Source of the DNA: Vitellaria paradoxa | Lineage: Eukaryota; Streptophyta; Magnoliopsida; Ericales; Sapotaceae | Assembly (NCBI GenBank): GCA_019916065.1 | Contig: CM034240.1 | Location: 32,873,149 to 32,937,148 of the forward strand | DNA length: 64,000 nt | Direction of reading: 5' to 3' | In this document: positions 25,498 to 37,306 of the stretch, piece by piece | Numbering within the stretch: position 1 is the stretch's first letter | Layout: every line of letters begins with the position of its first letter | Translations under genes and position numbers: made by a program | Notes under the pieces: model-generated | Databases searched by the model: none | What the model saw: the letters and a program-made list of their open reading frames with translations, nothing else | Told to the model about the DNA's origin: nothing

Positions 25498-25962
25498 TAT
25501 GAAGACCCAAAGATTTTTACAATTTTTTTATATATATTAATATTAAATATAATTTTATTTCCTATTTAAATTTTATTTAACAGCATAAAATTTTATTTGA
25601 ATTAATTATGTTTGGGTATATTAATACTTATATATATGTATATGAATATATATGGGTAGAAGATAGGAAGAATGAATGCTATGGAGGAGGCCAGGGGTTG
25701 CCCAAAAAAGAAAAAGAGTTTACAAAGTAAGTATGAGGGTTAGTGGCTATTTGTAAGTATGAGGGTTAGTGGCTAAGGAATTGATGGCCATTTAAGATGG
25801 AGAAGGGGAGTGAATGTGCATATGGAAATATAGAGGTAATAAGTATAGAGAGCAATTGTGGAGTATGAACCGATGAGAGAGGTTCTTTTAAGTGTGTATA
25901 TTTACTCTTTCATCCTAATTACATTCTTCCTTTTTATTCATTTTTGTCAGAGGCATATACAC

Positions 25963-26043
<81 letters not shown>

Positions 26044-27294
26044 TTATTATTATTATTCTTTATTTCTTCCTGTGAGTTCGAAAGAGAGACAAAATGTTTG
26101 TGCCAAACCATATTTGTTTGATGTGATATTCGAAAGACGAACAAGGCCATAGAATGTCTTGTAGAAACTATCGATGAAAAATGAAAAATAAAGAAAAGAT
26201 CAACTTGAGTTGATAATTTTTTTTGGAGAATATATATATAGCGACATATATATTCCAAGGTAAGTGGATTGTATTTATAAGTTGTATTTTCTTTTATCAT
26301 GTCATATATATATGTATACATATCTCGAGTGATATATGCAAGGGGCAGAAGAATTTATTGAATGCTTTGTATATATACATATATGTAGATACATATTAAT
26401 GGTTTCACTCTGTTTCTATACATACACATATTTATATACTATTTGCTGGCATAGTATGGCAAAGAATTAGTAATTAATAATTAAATGTATATGTATACCT
26501 CCAGTTAATCTTGCCTATTACATCATGTGTAGGTTGTTTTGATTTAAATCTATTTATGATTTTGGATTGTATATAAGATGCGAGTAAGAGATGATGCCTG
26601 CACACACACATATATATACATTTTCATCCATTTAATGAAGGGAAATTTGTAATAAATACTTTTGAGGTTATTGGTTTGCAATAATGTAGGTTTTGTTTTG
26701 TTATTATTTAATTCTTATTTATATCTCTTTATTCATTTGTCTATATTAATGGTTGTTGTATCATGATTGCAAATTTTAAAGAAACTCGTTATTGGAGTTG
26801 GAATGTTCTTGTGTAAATTATTTGAGCATTTTGTTTTAATTAGATTGAGACTATATATATACACATTACGTGACTTGGGCAATTGGACATATATTTCAAA
26901 ATTTAGAGATTGAGATTTTAATTAGACAGTGAAGTATAATTTTGTGGATTATGTGAAATAAAATAAAATTTCATAATATTTAAATAAATATTATTTTCAT
27001 TGAAAATAAATGAGAATTTTAAAGATATATATATATATATTTTTAAAAAAATAAACATCTCTTATGGCTAATTAAATCTTATTGGAATGCATCTTTTGGG
27101 TATCCTATTATATGATATTATGTTGAACTTGGTTGTTATGTTAAAGACATGCAAGTATTGGGTAATATGAAACATAGGATCGGGGAAATATGTTATTCAA
27201 TAAAACTTATAAATGAAAATGATCAACACAAGAAACCGGATTTAGTGAGAATCTTGTGTGTAATGTGATGTTAATGGAATATGTTTGAGATTGA
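25498..27294 (+). repeat. 3' LTR, truncated at its 3' end
   Basis: It aligns with 12,761-14,533. The match ends after TTTGAGATTGAT at about 27,294, so the last ~950 bp are missing, and unrelated retroelement sequence follows. It carries a long ATT/ACT microsatellite at 25,966-26,057. The first dinucleotide is TA instead of TG. Confidence 0.8.
25966..26057. repeat. (ATT)n(ACT)n(ATT)n microsatellite, about 90 bp
   Basis: Uninterrupted blocks of ATT, then ACT, then ATT. The equivalent place in the 5' LTR (about 13,222-13,240) has only a few ATT units, so the expansion happened after insertion. Poly-Leu and poly-Ser/Asn frames across it are artefacts. Confidence 0.95.
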
Positions 27295-27465
27295 TTTTTG
27301 TGAGCCAGTTGTACAAGTAGTGGGCATAGTTGCTATAGCAGATTTTTGAAAATTTTCCTGTGTTTCTCTTCACATTGAGAATTCATTGTTGAAAATAAAT
27401 TTGAAATTATAAATAAATACTAATTAGGCTTTTTCTATTCTATTTTGTTATCTTATAACTTAGTT

Positions 27466-28390
27466 ATGGGTCCACAAAAATTACCAGCCCATAGAAATCC
27501 GGCCACTCGAACCTATTATCCTCTTAGATTTCAAAAAAGGGAAATTGAAATTGAATTTGGTAGGTTTTAGGTTAATAAACCAGTTATTATGGAAAGAAAA
27601 TGGGAGTTTGAATACTTTAGGGGTGATAATTTTGGTTGGTTTCAAAACTTTAGTGAACGAGGATGGTTATCCTTTACTACTTTTCAACCCTAGTGTGTTT
27701 CTGAGGCAATGAGGGAATTTTGTTGCAATATAATTCCACTAGAGGAAGGGGAAGAAAGAGGGCTGGAGATCCTAAGTTATGTCAGGGGTAACAATGTTAT
27801 TGTCACACCTGACTCATTTGCTGAATTGGTTGGTTACCACGACCAATGTTCCCTACATATCCCTATTTGCTAGTTGATAATCCAGATAAATATTACGAGA
27901 AGGTATTGAATGGCCAACTATAGGCCAAATGAGAATATCAGACATTAATGATAAATATTGGCCTTTCCACAATTTCAGTTGTCATAACATCCTACCATTG
28001 AATCAAACCTCTGAGTATAGTGAGAAGAGAGCCATTTTGATTTATGTTATAGGCACTAGGGCTTCTATTGACTTGCCATGATTACTATGGGATGAGTTAG
28101 ATGATTTCATAGAACATCCTAGGAGGCAAGGTGGTATCCTATTTGGTGGAATGTTGACATGAATCTTTGAAATGCAAGGAGTCGCCATTGACAATAGTCT
28201 TCATAGAGTTGAACCTCCAGGCCCTTTAAGCTTTCATTCACTAAGGCACGACCTCAAGGGCACACTACGAAATGAAAAAATGCAAGTTTGCAAAATGAAG
28301 AAGGTAGTAGCTCCCAGGCAATCGCATAAGAGGGGAAGAGGAAGAGGTGATGAACTGCCAGCTAGTGGATATATTGACCAGTCAAATTAA
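27466..28390 (+). pseudogene. 'Putative plant transposon protein' domain gene, broken
   Basis: The start at 27,466 (MGPQKLPAHRNPATRTYYP) leads into a pattern I recognise from a plant-specific retroelement-associated family: FSERGWLSFTTFQP near 27,645-27,690, AMREFCCNIIP near 27,708, VRGNNVIVTPDSFAELVGY near 27,780-27,835, WPFHNFSCHNILP near 27,960, and RAILIYVIGTRASIDLP near 28,032-28,080. The tail is basic (KRGRGRGDELPAS). The role of this family is not established; it accompanies Ty3/gypsy elements. At least four stops or frameshifts break this copy. The family call is from memory of its motifs, not a search. Confidence 0.55.
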
Positions 28391-29162
28391 AGCCATTGAA
28401 TAATTAAATGAATGGGTATCCAACCTTGAAGTCACTGAAGCAGAGAATTCCCGAATTCTCAGACACATATATGAATATCATTTTGGCATTGGAGCTCCGT
28501 TCCCACCTCCTTCGTACTAATGCAACATCGTGGACTACCTTTAGTTTTCTTTTTCTTTTGAAGATGGTGCTGTAATATAAATTCTACATTGATTTGGTGT
28601 AGTTCTATTCTAGCTATGGGTATTGTAACTTAACGAATTTAGTTCTTCTCTTGAAGTAATGTTTTCTAATTTTATTTTGTTATGTACTTTGTACCATATT
28701 TTTTTTCTTTTTTCCTTTTCTTCTACATTAGTTATTGTGAATTAGTTGCTATATACATTTTGCAAGTTCAGATACTGCAACATGGATAAATTTGATGAAA
28801 TGGATGATCTCACATTTGATGATATGGATAGTCCCCAATCTTATGAAGAGTAGGAAGGGATGGTTGCCTATGTCACTTTATTTTATGATCCCACATAGGG
28901 CAGGGATGAGTTTTTGGCTACTTTGGACTTGGAAGCATAGGATGAAGAACGTTTCCTCATTAGACCTCCCATGCCTAGACCTTCTTTAGCTGGCGACATG
29001 AATTCTTTATGAATGATGTGAGTGATTCTGCTTTTAGTTCTGATGAAGAAACCTTTGAAGAACATGACATGGAGGACTGGGAGGACATTCCTAGGCTTAA
29101 GTCCGACAAGGAGGAAAATGCTAAATTCTATTCTACTATTGCCTTATACATTGACTTTTATT

Positions 29163-29228
29163 TTAATATGGCATAGTCTTCACAAGGTATTATCTGACCA
29201 CTACCTTGTGAAGACTATGCCATATTAA
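29163..29228. repeat. Perfect inverted repeat: 27-bp arms, 12-bp loop
   Basis: The arms are 29,163-29,189 and 29,202-29,228. The core is GGCATAGTCTTCACAAGGTA and its exact complement, with loop TTATCTGACCAC. The arms have no mismatch, in an otherwise decayed region. A transcript would fold into a strong stem-loop. It could be a very short foldback element, a replication-made palindrome or a small-RNA-type hairpin; nothing in the sequence decides. Confidence 0.9.
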
Positions 29229-31194
29229 TATTTTTTTATTTTTTTTGGTAAGTGTTATATTAAGTTAGGGGGAGGGTATATACATGCTTAGTTCACTGTC
29301 ACGCTTTGTCAATTTACATTTTGTCTTTATCATGCTCTTATACACACTACAAACCCACAGAATCATATTTGGTCACATTAAGGACAATATGCATATTAAG
29401 TTAGGGGAGTAAGCACATGGTAGCATGGATATATAAAAAAAAAAAAAATGGAAAACATTTTCAAAAATAAGGCCTATTTTGAACTTAGAACTTAACTAAG
29501 GAAAGAGTGAATATATGAGCATGTTGTTAAATTATTCCTAGTTGATATTAACTGATACATAGATGAATGGTTCATTTTCAGTTCTAGATAAGCGATAATA
29601 TTCATAATAAAAATAAATCTTTTGAAGCACATTAAGAACTTAACATTTGACATTGCTAAAATGAAAATGTGTTAAAAAAATAGAACTCATAAGAATAAGT
29701 TGTTTATCTGATATGAGGGATTATATAAAATCTTTACTTTTCTTCTATCTCATTGTTTTTTTAGCTTCATAAACATTAAATTGCTTTGGTATTGCATGCA
29801 CAAAGTATTTTACTTAGCACACACAGTCAATTTAATGTCTCTGAAAGATGCCTATAGTTTTTAGAGTGATGTTAGGCCATCTTTGAAATTTTTGAAGCCT
29901 ATGCTTTCCTTTCATTACATTGCCTTAAGAGCCAACTTGAAGGCGATAGCCATAATAAATGTAACCCTTAACCTTAATTATTTAGTTAAGCCAATCCTTA
30001 CATGTCATGGGATACTAGTGCAATTTATTTAAGCAAAGAAGATAAGGGAATGAGGAGGAAATATGGAGTGGCTAAGAAAGAAAAGAAACATGAATGGGAC
30101 TTATACCCTCTGAAAACTTATATATATCCCTTGAAAAAAAAATGATAATGAGAGAAAAATTCATGGGACAAATCAATTCAAAAAGTCACTATTATTTGTC
30201 CCATGCAAACTATTGAAAAGCTGTAATCCATAAAACTTCCAGTGTGATTCTAAAATTTGGCATATAAAGGAGATAGAAAAGGAGATGTTGGGGGGGAGTG
30301 AGAAGTAGATGATAAAATAATGCACTTCACATTTAGCTCCCATGACATTGCATTTTGAATTCCATATCTTTCATTTGTAAACCCAACACCCCAAGGCCAA
30401 GCTACAACCTTTAAAAGACCTAATGGAGTTGAGTAAAATTTCTTTGATAAAAGCATGAATACAACTTCCTATGAAGCTACACTCAGATATGTTAAATTCT
30501 TTCGTTCATGTCTTAAATAGGTTTTATGCACATTCGTTTTGCATCTTATAGGAACCATGAGTGAAACCTATTCTAGAGTGAAATTATTGATTGAGTGAAC
30601 AACCTAAGTGAGATTTGGAATTGAAACCACAGTTTTAGATCATGTTTGACAACTTGTTTGCATCAGTGATATTATATGATACATTTGAAATGAGGCAATT
30701 GGAAATGCTTAAGTATACCAATGTGAAAATGAGTTTATTTGATTTCTAAATTGTATAACTTATTTGTTAATGGGACTGAACCAGAAACTTTGACCAGTTA
30801 ATAACTAACTTAGGAACTAATTTAAGAAATTTGAGAGTAAATTCATTGTAAACCCTCACGAGACTTCACTCATTCACTTGGGGGAACCTAAGGGTTTAAA
30901 AGGCCTACTGCATATAGTTAAGTGCAATCGTGTTTCCATCAAAATGAGAATATAAGGACTAGTAATAGGTAAGTTGGAGGTGTGATTACACTTAAAAAGT
31001 GTAATCCTTAGCTTGCTTTCCTATTGTTATTAATTAGAATTCAGTGTTATTTCATGCATTCAAATATTCAATAGAATTTTATACCTCTTACATGATGTTG
31101 TTCTTTAATGCATAAAATGAGCTTAAAAGTTAAGAAAACACCTAAAATAAACATCAAGGACTTGGAGGAACTGAATGAGGATACAAAAGAGGTA

Positions 31195-31756
31195 GATTCA
31201 ATGGTTTAGATTCATCAGAAGTGATCTACCCAACCTCATCAATTTTGTACCCGACCTCATCAGCACTTTCCTGACCTCACGGACTTACATCCAAATTAAA
31301 GTAACATATGGTTGCAATTTAACCAAATTAGTTCGTTACCCTAACTATAGGGAATATGATGGGGACCTACCATTCTACCACTTTATAAAGGTATCCCATG
31401 CGCATTAAATGCATTACAAACCATCACTAAGATTACTGAGGGAATGGAAAAGTTAGTGGTGTTAGCATATAATATAGCATTATTGTCTAAAGAGTATCCC
31501 AATAACTCTCACTCTAACCATTTACAATCTCTCTCTAGTTTTCATATGACTAGATCATCGGAGAGTTAAGTCAGAAACCTCATCCCAACCTCTTTTTTTG
31601 ATGTTTTCTTTGCTCTTAGCTACCTTCGATCTCCTAGGGAGGAAGCTAGGTGCAAGAATGGTGAGCTCGTGGATTAAATTTTTACTTCTCACAAAAAGTA
31701 TTATTTTATCACCAAATTAATAATCCAAATTTCTGGAGAGTACTTGAGTAACGTAC
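31195..31756 (-). other. Intron 1 relic of the SRLK pseudogene (empty site)
   Basis: Runs of this stretch match intron 1 of the intact SRLK gene, which is split there by a retrotransposon: 31,195-31,590 matches about 39,815-40,267, and 31,630-31,756 matches about 52,318-52,440. Shared landmarks are CAATCTCTCTCTAGTTTTCAT, CCTAGGGAGGAAG and TATTATTTTATCACCAAATT. The retrotransposon is absent here; the equivalent point is about 31,591-31,600. Homology stops at about 31,195, so exons 2-7 of this copy are missing. Confidence 0.8.
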
Positions 31757-33591
31757 CTAATTCAATTGCATCGACCCAAACATGCAAGTCGACTCCCCCA
31801 CTATAAATTCTAGTATCCATTATATTCCCATACCAAGTGATGCAATCTCCTCCTCTGCTACTTGTGAAGGCTATGCAAGAACACTCTCTCAGGCACTCCT
31901 CTCTGCACTCTTCCAAGCTCAATTCCCTCCTCCCTAATGCCTTGGATGACGACACATCAGAAACCTTCGCATTTTCAACTTTGACATACCCTTCTCCATT
32001 CCCGCACATTGAAAGTGACTCGCGCATCTTCAGGCACCCGCCCAACTCATAACTCGGGCACCATTATTGGGCCGGCCCGAGCTTATACCTGGGAAGGTAA
32101 GTGCACTCGTACCCGAGCCCATATTCAATTCACGAAACCGGTTCACCACAAACCACTCGTATTCGTCACATTGATACCTTGGCAGCGTGTAAAGCACGAT
32201 CCATTTACCACTATCCTCGATCCACTTGACAAGTTTCAAGCATCCGAACTCGTCCAAGAAGGTTAGCACAATTGAGTCATTAATATACACATCGAATCGG
32301 ATTGAGATTTTATCTTCGTTGTAAGGGTAGGTAGTGTTGAATATAAAGTCGGTTGATATCTCATGCCTATGCAATTTGCTCCCTACCACCCATGGTTGGC
32401 TCTTCCACTGTGGGATGGATTCCTTGTTCACCACCGCTAGTTGGGGACCCATGGGCGGAGCTACATGGAGGCAAGGGGGCAAGTGACTCCCTTAATTTTT
32501 AAGATAAAATTACTAAAATGTCCTCCTTATTATTTTAACTTTATTTAAAAATTAAATTAATTAAAAATTAACATGTTTTGATTTTATTAAAAATTTAAAA
32601 TTAACTCAAAATTTTTTAACATATAAGAAGTTTAAAAGAATCAAACTTAATATTTTTTGTGAAATAAAGTGTATTCTTTTAATACATTATTACATATTTT
32701 TGTTTATATTATCAGTAAATTTAGCATATAACACAATAAATTATATAGATAATAAAATTTAATAATAATTATATTTTTTGTAGTGAAGGATATCTCTAAT
32801 AAAGTTCAGGTCCTTGAACCATTAACCGTGAGAAATATATTCACTAGTTAATACTCAAAAATAATTTATTTTATCTCTAAAAATAACATCGTTTTTCAAC
32901 TACTCTTAATCAAAAAATAAATCGATTATTATTTTTTTCTTGGGTGCTTGGTGTCCCCCTCGGTGCCCAGTGCCCCCTAACAAAAATTTTAACTCCACCC
33001 CTGGAGACCTCTGTGGGGTCCACTCTGTAGGAGTATTCTCCCGTGGCCGGATTGTCTCTAGACTCCCAAGATATAAGGAACTGGTCTAGACCGGTGCTCC
33101 AATCCGGCCCGAGTTTCATACCAGGTAGCCAAATGTTTGAGGGATAATCAAAACTTTGCCATAATATTTTAACTCCACCACCATTACATCTGAACAAAGC
33201 TAAATTTCCTGAATCCAAGAGTCCAGCTGAATAATCGGTTGTTTTCTGTGTTGATGAGACATTAGTTTGCTGGAGTGGAATTGGTTGTTGCCGTCGTAGA
33301 TGACGAGGTCTCTCTCCTTGTTGATGGTCAGATCTCCAGAAGTATCATTGATTGGGTTGTCTCTGTTTGCAACCCAAATATGCTTCGCTCCGGGAACTTC
33401 CTGTACCATCTTCCGACATAGAAGTTTCTGGAATTCGTTGGACTGAAAATCCCAAGTGCGAACGTCTCACTGCTCGAGGCTAGGTCTCCATCTTTTAGGG
33501 ACTGGGTTGGAGTTATGGTGTCAATAGAAGTACATAATTCAAAGAAAAGAAATGGAAGTAATGAACTCAGAACCCATTTTTTAGGGTCCAT
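31757..33591 (-). pseudogene. G-type lectin S-receptor-like kinase, exon 1 only, broken
   Basis: This is a duplicate of exon 1 of the intact SRLK at 53,740. The start ATG at 33,591 gives a signal peptide ([16 protein letters not shown]), then the B-lectin pattern ([33 protein letters not shown]), an S-locus glycoprotein region and a PAN/apple end ([16 protein letters not shown], then RVDAIEL-type). The usual splice donor GTACGT follows at 31,756. Frameshifts near 33,400, 33,210 and 32,045-32,130, plus a 552-bp insertion at 32,451-33,002, break it. The kinase exons are gone; retroelement debris begins below 31,195. It cannot make a receptor. A short secreted fragment is unlikely given the early frameshift. 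Confidence 0.9.
32451..33002. mobile_element. hAT-like non-autonomous insertion, 552 bp
   Basis: The ends are ATGGGCGGAGCTACATGG at the left and, read inward from the right, AGGGGTGGAGTTAAAATT. They are imperfect inverted termini of the GGGCGGAG type. The flanks GGGGACCC and GGAGACCT agree at six of eight bases, as an aged 8-bp duplication would. The interior is AT-rich and non-coding. The intact paralogue lacks it at the matching place (about 53,122), which confirms an insertion. Confidence 0.75.
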
Positions 33592-34200
33592 TTTCGGAGC
33601 CAATTTGAACACCCAAAAGAAAAGACTGTACAAAATATTATTGTCAGAGCTCTTTAACAATTATCTCTTACAATTGACGTTAATTTGTTGGGTTCATAGA
33701 TGTCACTACCATTCTGCAGAAATCCAGACTGCCAACTCATTTGACAAAACATCCTGGAAAAATATGGGTTTGACTGAATGGTATTCTGAATACATATATA
33801 TATATATATATATTTCAAGCAGTCCAATCAGTTTCTGTCAGGTTAGTTTGGTTTAAGCCGGAACTTGGTTTGGTTTTGAGTATAAAAATGATCAATGATT
33901 TAATTCACAATCTCAGATCAAATGCGTAATTGTAATTTACTCTAATTTTTTTTTAAAGAAGTATATCCAATTTAATAAACTGGCTTTTAAACTTTATGTG
34001 CTCATGCTTTGAATAAATTTCATATTAAAGATCAAATATTGAACTGTTATTAAAATATGATCTACGTGCAGAGACTGGAACTGTGCAGTCTGCACAAATC
34101 ATTCTTGCAGTACTGAAATTTATAAAATACAGTTTGCCATCGATACAGGGATTGAGAACAATGCCAAGAAAAAAATTACCTTTATCTTAATTAATTATTA
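33592..34200. other. Duplicated 5' flank of the SRLK pseudogene
   Basis: Blocks match the upstream region of the intact SRLK (53,741-54,245): for example the GCCAACTCATTTGA block (33,730), ATATGGGTTTGACTGAATG (33,763) and GAAATTTATAAAATA (34,115). The duplication therefore included the promoter. A (TA)n run lies at 33,795-33,812. The region presumably held promoter and 5' UTR, but I cannot mark a TATA box or start site with confidence. Confidence 0.65.
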
Positions 34201-37200
34201 TACGTTTGAAGTGATAAAAAGTGAGATAAATAAAATAAAATGAGATAAATTATGAATTCATAATTCATATAAATGAGATAAAAAGTAAATAATTTTTAAA
34301 ATTTTTAAATATTTTTTATTATTTTTTAAAATTTGTTGTCACTCCGAACGGATAGTATAAAGAAAAAAGCCAGACCAACAGCAAGAGGTTATAATTACGT
34401 GGGGCATGTATACACTGAACCCAAGTCTAAAATTTCAAAGAATTTCGAGGAACAGTAAATATTTCAGTGATTTCATGCCTTAAAAGAAAATATGGCATAA
34501 TAAGTACACTAAGTTTTAGAATTTAATAATTTAAGTTATATATGTTTTAAATTAAATCTATTTAAAATCGACTCAAAAAATAAAAATAAAATTTTCGATT
34601 CACATACCAGTAGTATAATATCAATAACTTACACAACCGTGAGTCCACATTGAATTCGGGTAATTTAATGGGATAACTCGAAGTAAGTATGACTCTGAAT
34701 TGCACAATTTAACAAATCACTCAATTTAAATAAATTAACCAGGTAAAATCTCTTAATTAAAATTATTAAATTAAAATAATTATTAAAATATCCGAAACAA
34801 AATTTAAAAAAAAAAATTGGATCATTACAGAGACTAATGATGACGAATTTTAGATGGCTATTTTATATGGTGATTTTAAATATATCATTATTTATTATAT
34901 TAAGTCACTCATGCCGATTATAAACTTCCTATCTAATTTAACATAATTATATTTGAATAATACTCCTTTAATAAATAGCATCAATCCCTTGATTTCAAAT
35001 TATTCTTAAATACAAATGCAACTAAAATTTTATTAAAATTTTTTAATCTTACAATGCCATTAAATGCTAATATATCAAGAAAATTTACCAAAACAATGTG
35101 GTTATAGTATTAATGTAATAAAAAATTTGTTTTAATTAATTAATATTTTAAAACAGTAAGTTCGTAAATTTATCACATCACCCCTTTAACAAAGTCTAGT
35201 AAAAAGTTTAGACTAGTAAGGATTCCGGGTTATAAAAAAAAAAAAAAAAAAAAGCCTAGTAAAATTTTTTGTTGGCATAATGTAATTCTTTATATATACC
35301 TGGGGAATCGATATTTAAAATTTCAGAACTGTTAAATGATTTTATATCTTTGGAAAGAAAAATAATGAATAATTCCTCTTTCGGTTGCACTACGACCTTG
35401 CCTTGTGATTGCAATAGATGTACGATTGATCAAGACAGCAACGTGCGCATAAATATTCCCCTAGGAAGACTTTAATAGTGTTTATGAAACAGGTCATATA
35501 TAGTTGTCATCTCATCCAGGCCCCGATTTAGATTGAAAGATAAGAATGACGATAAATTGATTTTTTTTTTTAATGGTAACAGTCAAGTTTGTTTTGATTA
35601 TAGAAAAGCTGATTTTTTATTTTTTTTTAATAATTTTTTTGTTATGTATGACTTTTTTTTATTTAAATTTAATTTTCTTTTTAGAATATTTAACTTTTAT
35701 GCATGTAAATCGCATTCGTAAAAAAAAAAATAAAAAATTCATATCTATTCGAGTAACAGATATATGTTTGGATAAAAAAAAAAGTTGAGTTTTTATTTTT
35801 CTATCTTTTACCAAAGTGGACGAAATTTACTGGTGTTTTAATCTTACGAGTGAAAATAACATGCTTAAAAGTTATAGTTTTTAAAAAAAAAAAATTAAAT
35901 TTTGGTAAAAAAATCATAAAAGAGAAAAAAAGTTACAAAAAAAGCTATATGTTTTTTGTAGTCAAACAAAACCTTAATCTCTATACTTACGATTAAGTTT
36001 TAATTTGATTACTTTGTTAATAATTATTAACAAAATGTGATAAAAATGTCACATATCAATTAATATAATTAATACGTGGTATTTTTTTTTTAATAAATTT
36101 TATGGTAAGATTAGCCGATGTTCAGAATTCTCCAAAATCTCTACAAACCGCTGTAAATCTCTGTAAAATTTAAATTTTCTAATTATAACTTTTACAAATT
36201 TGTACTAATTTATATAATTTCAAATACACCCTAAAGTGAAACTTGACAAAAAGATATAAGAGATTAATTGTTAGGTCAAAGTGAAATTTCAAAGTGAAGC
36301 GTAAGGGTGCTTGGTTAATTTTAGTACGAGAATAACTTAATTCAAACATCCATTCAACTTGCTAAGAAAACACACAATTATCACATAAGCTGCTGCAATT
36401 ATTTATTTAATTTTAAATTTTTTTTTGTTGTGAGTTAACATTAATTGTATTTTTATATTTTATAAAATGAGTTAAAATAATAATAAAATTAAGGACAAAT
36501 TACAGTTGTCTTTCCTCAATATATGAGTAATTACACTAGCCAACTCTTAACTTTTAAAAATTGCACTTATATTTCTTATTTTGAAATATTATTAACATTG
36601 ATCCTCTTTCATTAAATCAACTATTAAAACTTAATAGAAAATTTCAAGGTAACCAAAATTTTAGATATTTTTTCTATTTTATCCATCCTTCTTGCATGTA
36701 TTCATCAGTGTTTTTTTATATATATAAATCATCAAAAATAAGTAAAAACAAAAGTTTTTTTTGAACTTTTCATTAAAAAAAAAAAAAAAAACTAGCAAAG
36801 ATGTGAGAGAGGAAGAGATAAAATAGAAAAAACATCTAACATTTTAGTTATTTTGATATTTTCTGTTAGGTTTTAACGGTTGATTTAAAGAAAATGGTCA
36901 ATATTAGGAACATTTTAAAATAAGAGAAATAAATATAATTTTTAGAAGTAGAGTGAACTAAGTGTAATTACTTAAATGTTAAAGAAAGGCATGTATAATT
37001 TACCCTAAAATTAATGGGACGTACATATGTGACCCAATTTATTATTAAATGATCTATTTTAAATGAGTGTATATACACTCTTAATATTGTAATATATAAT
37101 TTAACCGTCTAGTAAGTGTTAGCCAAATCTTAATACAATACGAATTTAAGAAATGAATAAAACTAGAAATGTAGACAAAACATTATAAGTTCGTCCTCAT

Positions 37201-37306
37201 CTTGACATTTGATAGTTAGATTATATTCGTTAACTATTATACTTACAACTTATCCATTTAGTATTAGGAACTTACATTGGCAATTCTGGATGTATCTCGA
37301 GATGTT
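34201..37306. other. AT-rich intergenic region between the two SRLK copies
   Basis: I see no gene here. It contains a Mutator-type MITE at 36,493-37,015 and several poly-A/T runs. A diverged block at about 35,380-35,540 resembles the repeats upstream of the intact SRLK (a TTGCNNTACGA... and GATTGATCAAGACA type of match to 54,600-55,300). The open frames near 35,533 and 35,573 are low-complexity Phe/Leu runs. Confidence 0.6.
36493..37015. mobile_element. Mutator-type MITE, 523 bp, long terminal inverted repeats
   Basis: The left end is GGACAAATTACAG; the right end, read inward, is GGGTAAATTATAC. The arms are about 190 bp (36,493-36,683 and 36,818-37,015) and align along their whole length with modest divergence. 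The flanks are TAAAATTAA at 36,484-36,492 and 37,016-37,024, a perfect 9-bp duplication, the hallmark of Mutator-like transposases. It has no coding capacity. Confidence 0.9.

Larger units (their letters stand above)
12761..27294 (+). mobile_element. Old Ty3/gypsy chromovirus-type element with nested insertions
   Basis: The element comprises a 5' LTR (12,761-15,486), Met-tRNA primer site (15,490), degenerate gag and pol, polypurine tract (about 25,482-25,497) and a 3' LTR (25,498-27,294) that has lost its last ~950 bp. The two LTRs start TGTGAAGACC and TATGAAGACC and align throughout the shared part with visible drift, so the insertion is old. Pol is split by solo LTRs at 17,524-19,244, 20,158-22,947 and 23,611-24,747, each with its own target duplication. 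Domain order is reverse transcriptase, RNase H, integrase (Ty3/gypsy). Assignment to the Tekay/Del type rests on the leader and polypurine style, not on a tree. Confidence 0.85.
27295..31190 (+). mobile_element. Degenerate retroelement remnant with a transposon-associated gene
   Basis: The region follows the broken LTR. Its only recognisable coding part is the pseudogene at 27,466-28,390. Two TTAAGTTAGGGG-type motifs (about 29,260 and 29,397) resemble the purine tracts near the 3' ends of Athila/Tat elements. 28,391-31,190 has no convincing gene. It contains a perfect hairpin at 29,163-29,228 and a smaller one near 30,965-30,990. I found no LTR pair, so the lineage is uncertain. Confidence 0.45.

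Noticed and set aside
25962..26321. Open frames with poly-Leu or poly-Ser/Asn across 25,858-26,321 on both strands
   Set aside because: They are translations of the ATT/ACT microsatellite inside an LTR; no family pattern, no start context.
35533..35788. Phe/Leu-rich small proteins
   Set aside because: Low-complexity T-rich DNA with poly-A runs; no signal of coding.
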